From positions 62,001 through 126,000 of the forward strand of contig NZ_BCYP01000033.1 in assembly GCF_001598255.1 (NCBI RefSeq): a stretch of DNA of 64,000 bases, read 5' to 3'. Both the position numbers and the translations under genes were made by a program. The notes under the pieces are model-generated. The model ran no database searches. It had not been told where the DNA came from and saw only the letters and a list, made by a program, of their open reading frames with translations. Each line of letters opens with the position of its first letter. The first letter of the stretch is position 1. Origin of the DNA: Mitsuaria chitosanitabida ATCC BAA-476 = NBRC 102408. GTDB taxonomy: Bacteria; Pseudomonadota; Gammaproteobacteria; Burkholderiales; Burkholderiaceae_C. Of the stretch, positions 23,387 to 31,421 are shown one piece after another.

Positions 23387-25515
23387 AGACCAAGACCCCT
23401 TCCCCGTCGACCGCGTCCGCCTCCGGGCTCGCGCGCCTGGGCGCGCAGCTGCGCGACCTGCGCGTGGCGGCGCCGCTGTTCCTGCTGGCGATCCTGGCGA
23501 TGGTGATCCTGCCGCTGCCGCCGGTGCTGCTGGACGTGCTGTTCACCTTCAACATCGTGCTGGCGCTGGTGGTGATCCTGGTCAGCGTGAACAGCAAGCG
23601 GCCGCTGGACTTCTCGATCTTCCCCAGCGTGATCCTGGCGACGACGCTGATGCGGCTGTCGCTGAACGTTGCGTCGACGCGGGTGGTGCTGCTGCACGGC
23701 CATGAGGGGACGCATGCCGCGGGCAAAGTGATCGAGGCCTTCGGCAACGTGGTCATCGGCGGCAACTTCATCGTCGGCCTGGTGGTCTTCGTGATCCTGA
23801 TGGTGGTGAACTTCATCGTCGTCACCAAGGGCGCGGAGCGGATCTCCGAGGTCTCGGCGCGCTTCACGCTGGACGCGCTGCCCGGCAAGCAGATGGCCAT
23901 CGACGCCGACCTGAACGCCGGCCTGATCAACCAGGAGCAGGCGCAGAAGCGGCGGCAGGAGGTCGGCACCGAGGCCGACTTCTACGGCGCGATGGACGGC
24001 GCGAGCAAGTTCGTGCGCGGCGACGCGATCGCGTCCATCCTGATCCTGATCATCAACCTGGTGGGCGGTGTCGCGATCGGCGCCTTCATGCACGGCGTGA
24101 GCCTGGGCGAGGCCATCCGCCAGTACGGCCTGCTGACCATCGGCGACGGCCTGGTCGCGCAGATCCCGGCGCTGCTGCTGTCGGCCGCCGCGGCCATCAT
24201 CGTGACGCGGGTCAGCGACTCGGGCGAGTTCGAGCAGCAGGTCAGCGAGCAGATGCTGGCCTCGCCGCAGGTGCTGTACAGCGCGGCCGGCGTGATGCTG
24301 GTGCTGGCGCTGATCCCCGGCATGCCGTGGATGGCCTTCAGCGCCTTCGCGGTGGCGCTGGCCTACGCGGCCTGGCGCATGGGCGATCGCGCGCGGGACC
24401 GCGTCAAGCCCGCCGACCCGATCGAGGGCGCGATCCTCGCGGCCACGCCGCCGGAGATCGACTGGCGCGCGCTGCCCGTGGTGGAGGCGGTGTCGGTGAC
24501 GCTGGGCTACAAGCTGGTGGGCCTGATCGACCCGGCGCAGGGCGAGCCGCTGCGCACGCGGGTGCGCGGCATGCGGCAGTCGATGAGCGAGACGCTGGGC
24601 GTGCTGCTGCCGACGCTGTCGGTGCGGGACGATCTGTCGCTCAAGCCGAACCAGTACTCGATCTCGCTGAGCGGCGCGATCGTGGCGCAGGCCGAGGTCT
24701 ATCCCGATCGCCTGATGGCGATCGCCTCGGGTCAGGTCTGGGGCGACCTGGACGGCATCCCGGGCTTCGATCCCGCCTACGCGATGCCGGTGACCTGGAT
24801 CGAGACCGAGCACAAGGCGCACGCGCTGGGCCTGGGCTACCAGGTGGTGGACGTGGCGAGCGTGGTCGCGACGCACGTGTCCAAGGTGCTGCGCGAGCAG
24901 TTGCCGGAGCTGCTGAAGTTCGACGACGTCTCGGCGCTGCTGGAGCGGCTGAACGCGATCGCGCCCAAGCTGGGCGGCGCGCTGGACAAGGCCTTCACGC
25001 ATGCGCAGCTGCTGAAGGTGATGCGGCTGCTGCTGACCGAGAACGTCGCGGTGAAGGACATCCAGACCATCGCGTCGACGCTGGTGGAGAACGCCGAGGC
25101 GACCAAGGATCCGGTGCTGCTGGCCGCCGAGGTGCGCTGCGCGCTGAAGCGGCAGATCGTGGCGCAGCTGCAGGGGCCGCAGGGAGCCCTGGGCGCGCTG
25201 AAGGTGTTCAACCTCGGGAGCGAGCTGGAGAACCATCTGCTGAATGCGCTGAATCAGGCGCGCGCGGGTGGGGCGAAGGTGCAGCTGGACAGCTACCCGG
25301 TGGATCCGCAGCTGCTGTCGCAGCTGCAGCAGCACATGCCGGGCGCGCGGGATCAGATGAAGTCGCTGGGGACCGCGCCGGCGCTGCTGGTCATGCCGCA
25401 GGTGCGGCCGCTGCTGGCGCGCTACGCGCGGCTCTTCGCGCCGGGGCTTTCGGTGCTCTCGTACAACGAGGTGCCGGATCAGAAGGAGATCGCGGTCGTG
25501 GGGACTCTGGGCTAA
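23383..25515 (+). CDS. flhA: flagellar export gate protein FlhA
   Basis: FlhA is the export gate with a large cytosolic ring that docks chaperone-substrate complexes. The 710-residue product has about eight N-terminal membrane helices and the FHIPEP family core LRLSLNVASTRVVLLHG, then VVTKGAERISEVSARFTLDA and LPGKQMAIDADLNAGLINQE. The C-terminal half is the soluble nonameric domain. Length is normal. It is the last gene of the fliMNPQR-flhBA operon. Downstream repeats at 25533-25673 may act in termination. Confidence 0.97.
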   Translation: MKTKTPSPSTASASGLARLGAQLRDLRVAAPLFLLAILAMVILPLPPVLLDVLFTFNIVLALVVILVSVNSKRPLDFSIFPSVILATTLMRLSLNVASTRVVLLHGHEGTHAAGKVIEAFGNVVIGGNFIVGLVVFVILMVVNFIVVTKGAERISEVSARFTLDALPGKQMAIDADLNAGLINQEQAQKRRQEVGTEADFYGAMDGASKFVRGDAIASILILIINLVGGVAIGAFMHGVSLGEAIRQYGLLTIGDGLVAQIPALLLSAAAAIIVTRVSDSGEFEQQVSEQMLASPQVLYSAAGVMLVLALIPGMPWMAFSAFAVALAYAAWRMGDRARDRVKPADPIEGAILAATPPEIDWRALPVVEAVSVTLGYKLVGLIDPAQGEPLRTRVRGMRQSMSETLGVLLPTLSVRDDLSLKPNQYSISLSGAIVAQAEVYPDRLMAIASGQVWGDLDGIPGFDPAYAMPVTWIETEHKAHALGLGYQVVDVASVVATHVSKVLREQLPELLKFDDVSALLERLNAIAPKLGGALDKAFTHAQLLKVMRLLLTENVAVKDIQTIASTLVENAEATKDPVLLAAEVRCALKRQIVAQLQGPQGALGALKVFNLGSELENHLLNALNQARAGGAKVQLDSYPVDPQLLSQLQQHMPGARDQMKSLGTAPALLVMPQVRPLLARYARLFAPGLSVLSYNEVPDQKEIAVVGTLG

Positions 25516-25532
25516 GCCCTCGGTCCCTCAGC

Positions 25533-25571
25533 CCCCTCGCCCGCTGCGCGGGAGAGGGCGGGGGGTGAGGG
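25533..25571 (+). repeat. REP-like palindromic element, left pair copy 1
   Basis: A GC-rich palindromic element, CCCCTCGCCCGCTGCGCGGG then AGAGGGCGGGGGGTGAGGG. It is inverted relative to the copy at 25635-25673 and closely resembles the pair at 33030-33147. Elements of this type (core CCCTCTCCCGC...GCGGGAGAGGG) are common extragenic repeats in proteobacteria. It follows the flhA stop by 17 bp. Confidence 0.8.
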
Positions 25572-25634
25572 CCGTCGCAGGCTGCGGAGCGTGAATCGCA
25601 GGCGGGCGAACAGCCAGGCTCTGGTGTGCCACGG

Positions 25635-25673
25635 CCCTCACCCCAACCCCTCTCCCGCGCAGCGGGCGAGGGG
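25635..25673 (-). repeat. REP-like palindromic element, left pair copy 2
   Basis: An inverted copy of the element at 25533-25571, reading CCCTCACCCCAACCCCTCTC then CCGCGCAGCGGGCGAGGGG on the plus strand. Together the two arms could fold into a large hairpin with a loop of about 63 nt. Confidence 0.8.
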
Positions 25674-25689
25674 CAAGCCACGCGGACAG

Positions 25690-25717
25690 GCGATGGGCGA
25701 TGGGCGATGGGCGAGGG
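25690..25717 (+). repeat. 7-bp tandem repeat (GCGATGG)
   Basis: Three perfect consecutive GCGATGG units (25690-25710) and a fourth degenerate unit (GCGAGGG). It lies in the non-coding gap between flhA and the PEP-CTERM gene, next to the REP-like pair. Copy number may vary by slippage. Confidence 0.7.
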
Positions 25718-25844
25718 GCAAGGCGCGCGCCAGGTCCCTCTGAAGCGCTTCGTTCTCGCGTGATGCCTTGTGTTCGGGGCTCCGGGGCCTAGAGTCCAGG
25801 TGGGCTCTCGCTGTCTTCCCGCGGCCGGGGCCAGGGAGAGTCCC

Positions 25845-26444
25845 ATGAAGCGCATCCTGACCATCGCCGGCTTCGCGCTGGCCACCTTGCTCGCGCCGAC
25901 CCCGGCGCGGGCCGCCTCCGCGGTCACCGGCGCGGTGAACTACGACGCGGCGACCAAGCTCTACACCTACACCTACACGGTCGACGCGAGCGCGCTCTCG
26001 TCGCAGGGCTACGTGGAGTTCGCCATCCGCGAGAACCTCCAGGCCAACTGGTCGGGGCCGATGCCCAGCCGCTGGACGCAACCCGACGGCTTCGGCTTCG
26101 TGATCCTCGCCGGCGGGGCGCCTCCGCCGCTGTCGATCTCGGGCTCGTACTGGTCGTGGATCAGCACCGAGGCCAACGCCACGTTCGTGGGGAATCTGGT
26201 GTTCTCCTTCTCGACGACGCGCGGCGTGAGCACCGACCCGGCCAACAACTTCTTCCTGTTCACCGGGGGCGGCACCAGCGGCCCGCCGGGCTACGAGGGC
26301 TTCGTCGACTTCGGCCACATCGTCGGTCCGTCGCTCGTCGACATCCCCGCGCCGACCTTCGTGCCGGAGCCCGGGACCGGCCTGCTGTGGTCGGTCGGGC
26401 TGCTGCCGGTGCTGTGGGCGGTGGGGAGAAGGCGGATCAGCTGA
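25845..26444 (+). CDS. PEP-CTERM domain secreted protein
   Basis: The ATG at 25845 follows an AGGGAGAG ribosome binding site; 199 residues. An N-terminal signal peptide (MKRILTIAGFALATLLAPTP, cleaving after ARAA) leads to a Gly/Ser/Thr/aromatic-rich beta-type body of unknown function. The C-terminus is a PEP-CTERM sorting signal: VPEPGTGLLWSVGLLPVLWA followed by VGRRR (motif, hydrophobic helix, basic end). Such proteins are processed by exosortase EpsH/XrtA-type enzymes and are usually surface or matrix proteins; no exosortase is in this window. It lies alone between the REP-like repeats and the next gene. Confidence 0.85.
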   Translation: MKRILTIAGFALATLLAPTPARAASAVTGAVNYDAATKLYTYTYTVDASALSSQGYVEFAIRENLQANWSGPMPSRWTQPDGFGFVILAGGAPPPLSISGSYWSWISTEANATFVGNLVFSFSTTRGVSTDPANNFFLFTGGGTSGPPGYEGFVDFGHIVGPSLVDIPAPTFVPEPGTGLLWSVGLLPVLWAVGRRRIS

Positions 26445-26544
26445 GGCGCGCGGGTGGGGCGCGCGGATCGAGCGCGCTAGGATGCGGCGCTCGTGCCAGC
26501 CGTGCGCCAGCCCTTCCTGATCTCCCATCGAATCGGAGTTGACG

Positions 26545-27012
26545 ATGCGCAAACCCACCCGCGCCCTGCCCTTCCTCCTGGCCGGCGCGATGCTGCTGGC
26601 CGGCGCCGCCCATGCGGCGCCCGACGCCCGCGACCTCAAGCAGGAGGAAGCCAACCGCTCGCTGGTGGTCGACTTCTACGACCGCTTCTTCAACAAGCAC
26701 GACGTGAGCGCCGCGAGCGTGGTCGCCGACAGCTACAGGCAGCACAACCCCGAGGTCCCCGACGGCAAGGCGCCGTTCGTGTCCTTCTTCAGCGGCTTCT
26801 TCAAGGAGCACCCGAAGACCAGCTCGAGGATCGTGCGCACCGCCACCTCGGGAGACCTGGTCTATCTGCATGTGCATTTCCGCGCCGAACCCACCGACCG
26901 CGGCTCCGCGGTCGTCGACATCTTCCGCGTCGAGAAGGGTCGGATCGTCGAGCACTGGGACGTCGTCCAGGACGTGCCCGAGAAGGCGGCGAACAAGAAC
27001 ACGATGTTCTGA
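26545..27012 (+). CDS. secreted SnoaL/NTF2-like protein
   Basis: The ATG at 26545 follows a CGGAG ribosome binding site (an in-frame TTG at 26539 is less likely); 155 residues. A signal peptide (LPFLLAGAMLLAGAAHAA) precedes a domain with NTF2/SnoaL-like cystatin-fold features: NRSLVVDFYDRFFNKHDVSA, YRQHNPEVPDGKAPFVSFFS and FRVEKGRIVEHWDVVQDVPE. This resembles predicted SnoaL-like polyketide cyclase family proteins found as periplasmic hypothetical proteins. The catalytic role is unknown. It stands 100 bp after the PEP-CTERM gene, on the same strand. Confidence 0.75.
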   Translation: MRKPTRALPFLLAGAMLLAGAAHAAPDARDLKQEEANRSLVVDFYDRFFNKHDVSAASVVADSYRQHNPEVPDGKAPFVSFFSGFFKEHPKTSSRIVRTATSGDLVYLHVHFRAEPTDRGSAVVDIFRVEKGRIVEHWDVVQDVPEKAANKNTMF

Positions 27013-27179
27013 TCCACCCACGGCACCCGCGCGTGCCGCGATCCGGAAGCTCGTCGGGACGACGGGCTCCGGCGTCTGGCGACGCGCCGGGTCGGCCTCT
27101 GGCCTCGGGCCGGTGGCGGCGCCGTGCCACCGCTTGTCGCGTCAGCGACACCGCGCGATCCCACGGTAGGTAGATACCC

Positions 27180-27195
27180 GAAGTCGTACGACTTC
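27180..27195. promoter_or_regulatory. 16-bp perfect palindrome, possible GntR-family operator
   Basis: GAAGTCGTACGACTTC is a perfect palindrome containing a GT...AC pair around the centre, as in FadR-subfamily GntR operators. It is 99 bp upstream of the kdgD start and 17 bp before the first LacI-type site. Assignment to a GntR regulator is inference. Confidence 0.5.
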
Positions 27196-27211
27196 TTCTT
27201 GAATCGAGTCA

Positions 27212-27227
27212 TTGGTATCGCTACCAT
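27212..27227. promoter_or_regulatory. LacI-type operator, site 1
   Basis: TTGGTATCGCTACCAT is a near-perfect inverted repeat with the central CG typical of LacI/GalR-family operators (TGGTANCGNTACCA). Its centre is 25 bp from site 2, so the sites would lie on roughly similar DNA faces. Confidence 0.6.
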
Positions 27228-27236
27228 CAATTCCGA

Positions 27237-27252
27237 TTGGTACCGCTACCAA
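27237..27252. promoter_or_regulatory. LacI-type operator, site 2
   Basis: TTGGTACCGCTACCAA is a LacI/GalR-like operator differing from site 1 at the centre and last base. It lies 41 bp upstream of the kdgD start and probably overlaps or follows the promoter, so repression in the absence of a hexarate-derived inducer is the likely mode. Confidence 0.6.
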
Positions 27253-27293
27253 CACGTTCACCGCCACGATTCCTCCCGGAGACAAGTCCCGCC

Positions 27294-28208
27294 ATGACCT
27301 CGCCCCAAGACCTGAAGACCACCATCTCCCACGGCCTGCTGTCCTTCCCGCTGACCGACTTCGACAGCCAGCTGAACTTCGCGCCCAAGCCTTACGCCGA
27401 GCGCCTCGAGTGGCTGATGCCCTATGGCGCCACCGCCCTGTTCGCCGCCGGCGGCACGGGGGAGTTCTTCTCGCTCGAGCCCAAGGAGTTCAGCGAGATC
27501 ATCAAGGTCGCCGTCGAGACCTGCAAAGGCAAGATGCCCATCATCGCGGGCGCCGGTGGCCCCACCCGCGTCGCCATCCAGTACGCGCAGGAAGCCGAGC
27601 GCCTCGGCGCCCAGGGTGTGCTGCTGCTGCCGCACTACCTGACCGAAGCCTCGCAGGAAGGCCTGGTCGCCCACGTCCAGGCCGTGTGCAAGAGCGTCAA
27701 GTTCGGCGTGATCGTCTACAACCGCGGCGCCTGCCGCCTGACGCCGGAATCGCTGCTCAAGCTGGCCGACACCTGCCCCAACCTGATCGGCTTCAAGGAC
27801 GGCATCGGCGACATCGAATCCTTCGTCTCCATCCGCCAGCAACTGGGTGACCGCTTCAGCTACCTGGGCGGCCTGCCCACCGCCGAGGTCTTCGCCGGCG
27901 CCTACCGCGCCATGGGCTGCCCGGTGTACTCGTCCGCCGTCTTCAACTTCATCCCGAAGACCGCCATCGACTTCTACAACGCCCACGCCGCCGGCGACAC
28001 CGCCACCACCGACCGCCTGATCCAGGAGTTCTTCCTGCCCTACATCGCCCTGCGCAACAAGGGCCACGGCTACGCGGTCTCCATCGTCAAGGCCGGCGCC
28101 ACCCTGATCGGCCACACCGCCGGTCCGGTCCGCCCGCCGCTGTCCGACCTCAAGCCCGCCGAGGTCGACGAGCTGGGCGCGCTGATCTCCAAGCTGGGTC
28201 CGCAGTAA
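27294..28208 (+). CDS. kdgD: 5-dehydro-4-deoxyglucarate dehydratase (KdgD)
   Basis: KdgD dehydrates and decarboxylates 5-dehydro-4-deoxy-D-glucarate to 2,5-dioxopentanoate (2-oxoglutarate semialdehyde) and CO2. The ATG at 27294 follows a GGAGAC Shine-Dalgarno-like stretch; 304 residues. It is a DapA/NAL-superfamily barrel: [17 protein letters not shown] (substrate-binding GGTGE motif), catalytic Tyr in [13 protein letters not shown], and Schiff-base Lys in [10 protein letters not shown]. It opens the hexarate operon and is preceded by three candidate operators. Confidence 0.94.
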   Translation: MTSPQDLKTTISHGLLSFPLTDFDSQLNFAPKPYAERLEWLMPYGATALFAAGGTGEFFSLEPKEFSEIIKVAVETCKGKMPIIAGAGGPTRVAIQYAQEAERLGAQGVLLLPHYLTEASQEGLVAHVQAVCKSVKFGVIVYNRGACRLTPESLLKLADTCPNLIGFKDGIGDIESFVSIRQQLGDRFSYLGGLPTAEVFAGAYRAMGCPVYSSAVFNFIPKTAIDFYNAHAAGDTATTDRLIQEFFLPYIALRNKGHGYAVSIVKAGATLIGHTAGPVRPPLSDLKPAEVDELGALISKLGPQ

Positions 28209-28351
28209 GCGATCCCGGGGACGCAAGACCTGGCCCCGCGCCCGGCGTCGCGTCCCCTCCCCTTCAGAAGGCCGATGGCCACGGCGATCGGCGGCAGCCG
28301 GCGCGGGCGTCCAGCACGACCTGCGCGCACAGAGCGACGAGAGAGCAGTCC

Positions 28352-29791
28352 ATGTTCAAGAACCTGATCAACGGCGAGTGGGTCGAAGGCCCGCGCGTTT
28401 CCCGCAACATCAACCCCAGCGACACGCGCGACGTGGTCGGCGAGTACGCCCAGGCCGACGTGGCCCAGACCCGCGACGCCATCGCCGCCGCGCGCGCCGC
28501 CTTCGGCAAGTGGAGCCTGTCCACGCCGCAGCAGCGCTTCGACATCCTCGACGCCGCCGGCAACGAAGTGCTGGCCCGCCGCGCCGAGCTCGGCGACCTG
28601 CTCGCCCGCGAGGAAGGCAAGACCCTGCCCGAGGCGATCGGCGAGGTCGTGCGCGCCGGCAACATCTTCAAGTTCTTCGCCGGCGAGGCGCTGCGCGTCG
28701 GCGGCGAGACGATCCCGTCCGTGCGCCCCGGCGTCGGCGTCGAGGTCACCCGCGAGCCCATCGGCGTCGTCGGCCTGATCACGCCCTGGAACTTCCCCAT
28801 CGCCATCCCCACCTGGAAGCTCGCGCCCGCGCTGGCCTTCGGCAACACCGTCGTGCTCAAGCCGGCCGACCTGGTGCCCGGTTCCGCCTGGGCCCTGGCC
28901 GACATCCTCAAGCGCGCCGGTCTGCCGGACGGCGTGCTCAACCTGGTGATGGGTCGCGGCTCCGAAGTCGGTGCCGAGCTGCTCGAGAACCGCGGCGTCG
29001 ACGCGATCAGCTTCACCGGCAGCGTCGGGACCGGCCAGCGCGTCGCGGCCGCCGCCGTCGCGCGCGGCGCGAAATTCCAGCTGGAGATGGGCGGCAAGAA
29101 TCCGTTCGTCGTGCTGGACGACGCCGACCTGGACGTGGCCGTCGCGGCCGCCGTCAACAGCGGCTTCTTCTCGACCGGCCAGCGCTGCACCGCCTCCTCG
29201 CGCCTGATCGTCACCGAAGGCATCCACGACCGCTTCATCGACGCGGTCGTCGCCAAGATGAAGACGCTCAAGGTCGACGACGCCCGCAAGGCCGGCACCG
29301 ACATCGGCCCCGTGGTCGACGAGCGCCAGCTGGCGCAGGACCTGGAGTACATCGCCATCGCCAAGGCCGAGGGCGCGACCCTGGCCGCCGGCGGCGAGGC
29401 GCTGCCGACCAACTCGGCGGGCGCGCCCGGCTTCTATCTGACGCCGGCGCTGTTCACCGAGACCGCGGCCTCCATGCGCATCAACCAGGAAGAGGTCTTC
29501 GGCCCCGTGGTCAGCGTGATCCGCGCCAAGGACTACGACGAAGCGCTGGCCCTGGCCAACGACACGCCCTTCGGCCTGGCCACCGGCATCGCCACCACCT
29601 CGCTCAAGCACGCGACGCACTTCAAGCGCCACGCGCAGGCCGGCATGGTGATGGTCAACCTGCCGACCGCGGGCGTCGATTACCACGTGCCTTTCGGCGG
29701 CCGCAAGTCGTCCAGCTACGGCCCGCGCGAGCAAGGCCGCTATGCCGCCGAGTTCTACACGACGGTGAAGACCGCCTACACCCAGGCGTGA
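28352..29791 (+). CDS. 2,5-dioxovalerate (2-oxoglutarate semialdehyde) dehydrogenase
   Basis: This would oxidise 2-oxoglutarate semialdehyde to 2-oxoglutarate with NAD(P)+, the last step of the KdgD pathway. The 479-residue aldehyde dehydrogenase has VVGLITPWNFPIAIPTWKLA, FTGSVGTGQRVA (nucleotide site), LEMGGKNPFVVLDDADLDVA (catalytic Glu) and the cysteine nucleophile in FFSTGQRCTASSRL. Length fits the semialdehyde dehydrogenase class. It begins 143 bp after kdgD. Substrate choice is inferred from the operon; the sequence alone only gives the family. Confidence 0.9.
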   Translation: MFKNLINGEWVEGPRVSRNINPSDTRDVVGEYAQADVAQTRDAIAAARAAFGKWSLSTPQQRFDILDAAGNEVLARRAELGDLLAREEGKTLPEAIGEVVRAGNIFKFFAGEALRVGGETIPSVRPGVGVEVTREPIGVVGLITPWNFPIAIPTWKLAPALAFGNTVVLKPADLVPGSAWALADILKRAGLPDGVLNLVMGRGSEVGAELLENRGVDAISFTGSVGTGQRVAAAAVARGAKFQLEMGGKNPFVVLDDADLDVAVAAAVNSGFFSTGQRCTASSRLIVTEGIHDRFIDAVVAKMKTLKVDDARKAGTDIGPVVDERQLAQDLEYIAIAKAEGATLAAGGEALPTNSAGAPGFYLTPALFTETAASMRINQEEVFGPVVSVIRAKDYDEALALANDTPFGLATGIATTSLKHATHFKRHAQAGMVMVNLPTAGVDYHVPFGGRKSSSYGPREQGRYAAEFYTTVKTAYTQA

Positions 29792-29936
29792 TGCGAGCCT
29801 GATGCAGACCTGATGCAGAACTGACCACGAGTCCGATCGCGCGCATGATCCGGGTCCAGGCCCGGATCGAGATGCGCGACGGACACGACGGGCCCTGGGG
29901 CGCCCGCCGTTCGCTGACATGGAAGCCGGCTGGAGA

Positions 29937-29952
29937 TCTCCGCATGCGGAGA
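29937..29952. promoter_or_regulatory. 16-bp perfect palindrome upstream of the hexarate transporter gene
   Basis: TCTCCGCATGCGGAGA, flanked by GGAGA and CTCC, which extends the symmetry. It lies 41 bp upstream of the MFS transporter start in the 200-bp gap after the dehydrogenase gene. It may be an operator or an mRNA hairpin; no T-run follows. Confidence 0.4.
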
Positions 29953-29992
29953 CTCCCAAGAGACCGGCCCTCGATTTCGATCCGGAGACAAC

Positions 29993-31360
29993 ATGCAGTT
30001 ATCCCTTTCCTCCTCCGCCGCCGGCACCGCCGGCCGCGTGCGCTACGGCGTGCTGGCGATGATCTTCATCGTCACCGTCCTGAACTACGCCGACCGCGCC
30101 ACGGTCGGCGTCGCCGGTCCCGTCCTGTCCAAGGAACTGGGCATCGACGCGGTCCAGATGGGCTTCATCTTCTCGGCCTTCAGCTGGTCCTACGTGCTGG
30201 GCCAGTTGCCCGGCGGCTGGCTGCTGGACAAGTTCGGCGCCAAGCAGGTCTATGCCTGGAGCATCCTGCTGTGGTCGCTGTTCACCATGCTGCAGGGCTC
30301 GGTCCATTACATGGGCATGGATTCGATGCTCTTCGGCCTGCCGCTGGCGGTGAGCGCGCTCTTCCTCATGCGCCTGATGGTCGGCCTGGCCGAGTCGCCC
30401 TCCTTCCCCGCCAACGGCCGCATGGTCGCCGCCTGGTTCCCGGTGAAGGAACGCGGCACCGCATCGGCGATCTTCAACTCGGCGCAGTACTTCGCCACCG
30501 TGCTGTTCGCGCCGATCATGGCGTGGATCGTCCATGCGGTGGGCTGGTCCGAGGTCTTCTACTTCATGGGCGGCCTGGGCATCGTGATGAGCGTCATCTG
30601 GATGCGCACCATGCACAACAGCCCGGCCGAGCATCCCTCCGTCTCCGCCGCCGAGCGCGAGCACATCGAGGTCGGCGGCGCGCTGCTGTCCGGCAACGCG
30701 AAGTCCGGCAAGGCGGACAAGAAGGACGCGGGTCCCAAGCTCGCCTATCTGAAGCAGCTGCTGGGCAACCGCATGATGCTGGGCGTCTACATCGCGCAGT
30801 ACTGCGTGAACGTCCTGACCTACTTCTTCCTGACCTGGTTCCCGATCTACCTGGTCAAGGAGCGCGGCATGTCGCTGCTCAACGCCGGCTTCGTCGCGGC
30901 GCTGCCCGCGATCTGCGGCTTCGCCGGCGGCGTGCTCGGTGGGGTGATCTCCGACTGGTTGCTGCGTCGCGGCCACTCGCTGACCTTCGCCCGCAAGGTG
31001 CCCATCGTGATCGGCATGCTGCTGTCGACCTCGATGATCGCGTGCAACTACGTGGGCATCGAGGCCGTGGTGGTCGGCATCATGGCGCTGGCCTTCTTCG
31101 GCAAGGGCCTGGGCGCGCTGGGCTGGGCGGTGATGTCGGACACCTCGCCCAAGGAGATCGCGGGCCTGTCGGGCGCGCTGTTCAACACCTTCGGCAACGT
31201 GGCCGGCATCGTGACGCCCATCGTCATCGGCTACATCGTGCAGACGACGCACTCGTTCAACGGCGCGCTGGTCTTCGTCGGCGCCCACGCGCTGGTCGCG
31301 GTGCTGAGCTATCTGCTCATCGTCGGCGAGATCAAGCGCGTCGAGCTCAAGCCGGTCTGA
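29993..31360 (+). CDS. MFS transporter, glucarate/galactarate:H+ symporter family (GudP/GarP-like)
   Basis: It probably imports galactarate and/or glucarate. The 455-residue product is an anion:cation symporter-type MFS protein with 12 predicted helices. It has the family signature [20 protein letters not shown] near the N-terminus, then [40 protein letters not shown] and [21 protein letters not shown] lysine-rich central loop ([12 protein letters not shown]) separates the halves. It lies between the semialdehyde dehydrogenase and garD, which supports the substrate. GudP and GarP cannot be told apart by eye. Confidence 0.88.
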   Translation: MQLSLSSSAAGTAGRVRYGVLAMIFIVTVLNYADRATVGVAGPVLSKELGIDAVQMGFIFSAFSWSYVLGQLPGGWLLDKFGAKQVYAWSILLWSLFTMLQGSVHYMGMDSMLFGLPLAVSALFLMRLMVGLAESPSFPANGRMVAAWFPVKERGTASAIFNSAQYFATVLFAPIMAWIVHAVGWSEVFYFMGGLGIVMSVIWMRTMHNSPAEHPSVSAAEREHIEVGGALLSGNAKSGKADKKDAGPKLAYLKQLLGNRMMLGVYIAQYCVNVLTYFFLTWFPIYLVKERGMSLLNAGFVAALPAICGFAGGVLGGVISDWLLRRGHSLTFARKVPIVIGMLLSTSMIACNYVGIEAVVVGIMALAFFGKGLGALGWAVMSDTSPKEIAGLSGALFNTFGNVAGIVTPIVIGYIVQTTHSFNGALVFVGAHALVAVLSYLLIVGEIKRVELKPV

Positions 31361-31421
31361 CCGGCTCGCGCGTCGCGCAAGTCCTGACCCTCCCCAGGTT
31401 GATCCGACCCAGGAACCTCCC

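Noticed and set aside
25533-25673. CRISPR-like repeat array
   Set aside because: There are only two inverted, not direct, repeat copies and no regular spacers; the elements are REP-like.
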